NCBI RefSeq assembly: GCF_013408795.1
Contig: NZ_JACCCC010000001.1
Location: forward strand, 4,340,001 to 4,404,000
Reading direction: 5' to 3'
DNA from: Spinactinospora alkalitolerans
GTDB lineage: Bacteria; Actinomycetota; Actinomycetes; Streptosporangiales; Streptosporangiaceae
Length of the DNA: 64,000 bases
Part shown: one piece after another, positions 63,367 through 64,000 of the stretch
Layout of the letters: every line of letters starts with the position of its first letter
How positions within the stretch are numbered: position 1 is the stretch's first letter
The notes under the pieces: model-generated
The model's input: only the letters and a program-made list of their open reading frames with translations
Database searches by the model: none
Told to the model about the DNA's origin: nothing
Program-made: the position numbers and the translations under genes

Positions 63367-64000
63367 GTGCGTCAGTTCGATCTCGTCATCCGCTCGCGGT
63401 GCACGGTCACGCCCGAGGGGACCGGCCCGGCCGCGGTCGCCGTCTCGGGAGGGCGCATCGCCGCCGTCACCGAGTACGGCGTCCCGCTGGCCTGCCTGCG
63501 CGAAACGGATCTGGGTCCCGTGGCGCTGCTGCCCGGCTGCGTCGATGTCGACGTCGCCGTCCAGGCGCCGGGGCTGTCTCCGGCGGAGGGCTACGCCCGC
63601 ACGACGTGGCAGGCCGCGGCCGGCGGTGTCACCACCGTGGTGGTGGCCCCCGCACCGGCGCGCCCCGCGATCACCGGCACCGCGACGCTGGCCGCCCACC
63701 TGCGCGCCGCGAGCGGGAGCAGTTGGACCCACGTCGCCTTCCTCGGCGGGGTCACCCCGCGCAGCACGCCGGCCGACCTGGCCGACCTGCGCGCGGCCGG
63801 GGTCGCCGGCTTCGCCTGCTCGCTGTCCGACGGCGGCGCCCCCGACATCGCCGCACTGGACGACGTCCACCTGGGCAAGGCCATGGCCGAGCTGGCCGCC
63901 ATGGACGCGCCCCTGCTGGTGCACGCCGAGGACGCCGCCGAGCTGTCCGACCCCGCCCTGCCCGGCAACGACGCGCTCCTGGCGGCCCGCCCGCCGCGCG
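63367..64000 (+). CDS. Allantoinase/dihydropyrimidinase-like protein lacking metal ligands, 3' end cut by window
   Basis: The frame is open from the GTG at 63367 (GGAGGGAGCCAG before it) to the window end, giving 211 residues. It aligns with the allantoinase/dihydroorotase fold: MRQFDLVIRSRCTVTPEGTG, LLPGCVDVDVAVQAPGLSPA, TTWQAAAGGVTTVVVAP and LLVHAEDAAEL. The metal-binding HxH after PGxVD is replaced by DVA, and the carboxylated Lys expected in GVxGFKxxL is Ala (GVAGFACSLSDG). The downstream His in VHAED is kept. It is therefore probably a non-catalytic homologue. The true C-terminus lies outside. Confidence 0.8.
   Translation, partial: MRQFDLVIRSRCTVTPEGTGPAAVAVSGGRIAAVTEYGVPLACLRETDLGPVALLPGCVDVDVAVQAPGLSPAEGYARTTWQAAAGGVTTVVVAPAPARPAITGTATLAAHLRAASGSSWTHVAFLGGVTPRSTPADLADLRAAGVAGFACSLSDGGAPDIAALDDVHLGKAMAELAAMDAPLLVHAEDAAELSDPALPGNDALLAARPPR

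Noticed and set aside
1-64000. tRNA or rRNA genes and CRISPR arrays
   Set aside because: I saw no T-arm consensus in a cloverleaf context, no rRNA sequence and no regularly spaced repeats. A covariance-model search would be needed to be certain.

Overview
This is about 64 kb of very GC-rich DNA with frequent GTG starts, many ATGA/GTGA stop-start overlaps and long GC hairpins instead of U-tract terminators. The gene families fit an actinomycete: GlnE, GlnA2-type glutamine synthetase, F420-dependent LLM enzymes with an F420H2:NADP oxidoreductase, a LAL-type LuxR regulator, a CopD-CtaG fusion and CBM20 amylase. A Streptosporangiales/Nocardiopsaceae-like organism is my inference from family content; no rRNA or tRNA gene is present to test it.

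Layout. 0-3 kb: the end of glnE and a small membrane protein. 3.6-9.2 kb: secreted alpha-amylase with a maltose-type operator region, then a small MHPD protein and a LAL regulator. 9.4-16.4 kb: nadE, glnA2 (with a GlnR-like box), a decayed LuxR remnant with its own small MHPD gene, panB, an F420-type LLM oxidoreductase and npdG. 16.5-24.2 kb: a SIS-like protein, map, and four overlapping or closely spaced peptidase genes (M55, M20, S9, S66) followed by a peptidoglycan-binding-like protein. 24.3-31.1 kb: a vapBC toxin-antitoxin pair and a five-gene oligopeptide ABC operon on the minus strand. 31.3-41.8 kb: a YdjM-like membrane protein, a PucR regulator, and a divergent DUF917/hydantoinase-A pair followed by a second five-gene peptide/nickel-type ABC transporter. 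41.8-52.0 kb: an O-methyltransferase, a Cache-domain protein, a FadR regulator and a six-gene operon (Fe-S protein, FAD oxidase, small novel protein, APC permease, aldehyde dehydrogenase, LLM enzyme). 52-57.1 kb: a 950-base non-coding stretch with five DnaA-box-like 9-mers, then sbcD-sbcC. 57.1-64 kb: a 283-bp element with 16-bp inverted termini, a Vat-like acetyltransferase, DUF1992, a P-loop protein, a third LLM enzyme, CopD-CtaG, and at the right edge an allantoinase-like gene that has lost its metal ligands.

How the parts may work together. The M55/M20/S9/S66 peptidases and the neighbouring Opp transporter together suggest uptake and breakdown of peptides that include D-amino-acid (muropeptide) material. 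The PucR/DUF917/HyuA/ABC block looks like an inducible import and ring-opening module for a cyclic amide. The FadR-controlled block looks like import and oxidation of an amine or hydroxy-acid substrate. The strongest oddities are the pseudo-allantoinase, the non-standard first cluster and Gly/Cys tail of the Fe-S protein, the decayed LAL locus, the DnaA-box cluster next to sbcCD, and two kinds of intergenic repeat (9.2/52.2 kb homologous copies and the 57 kb element).
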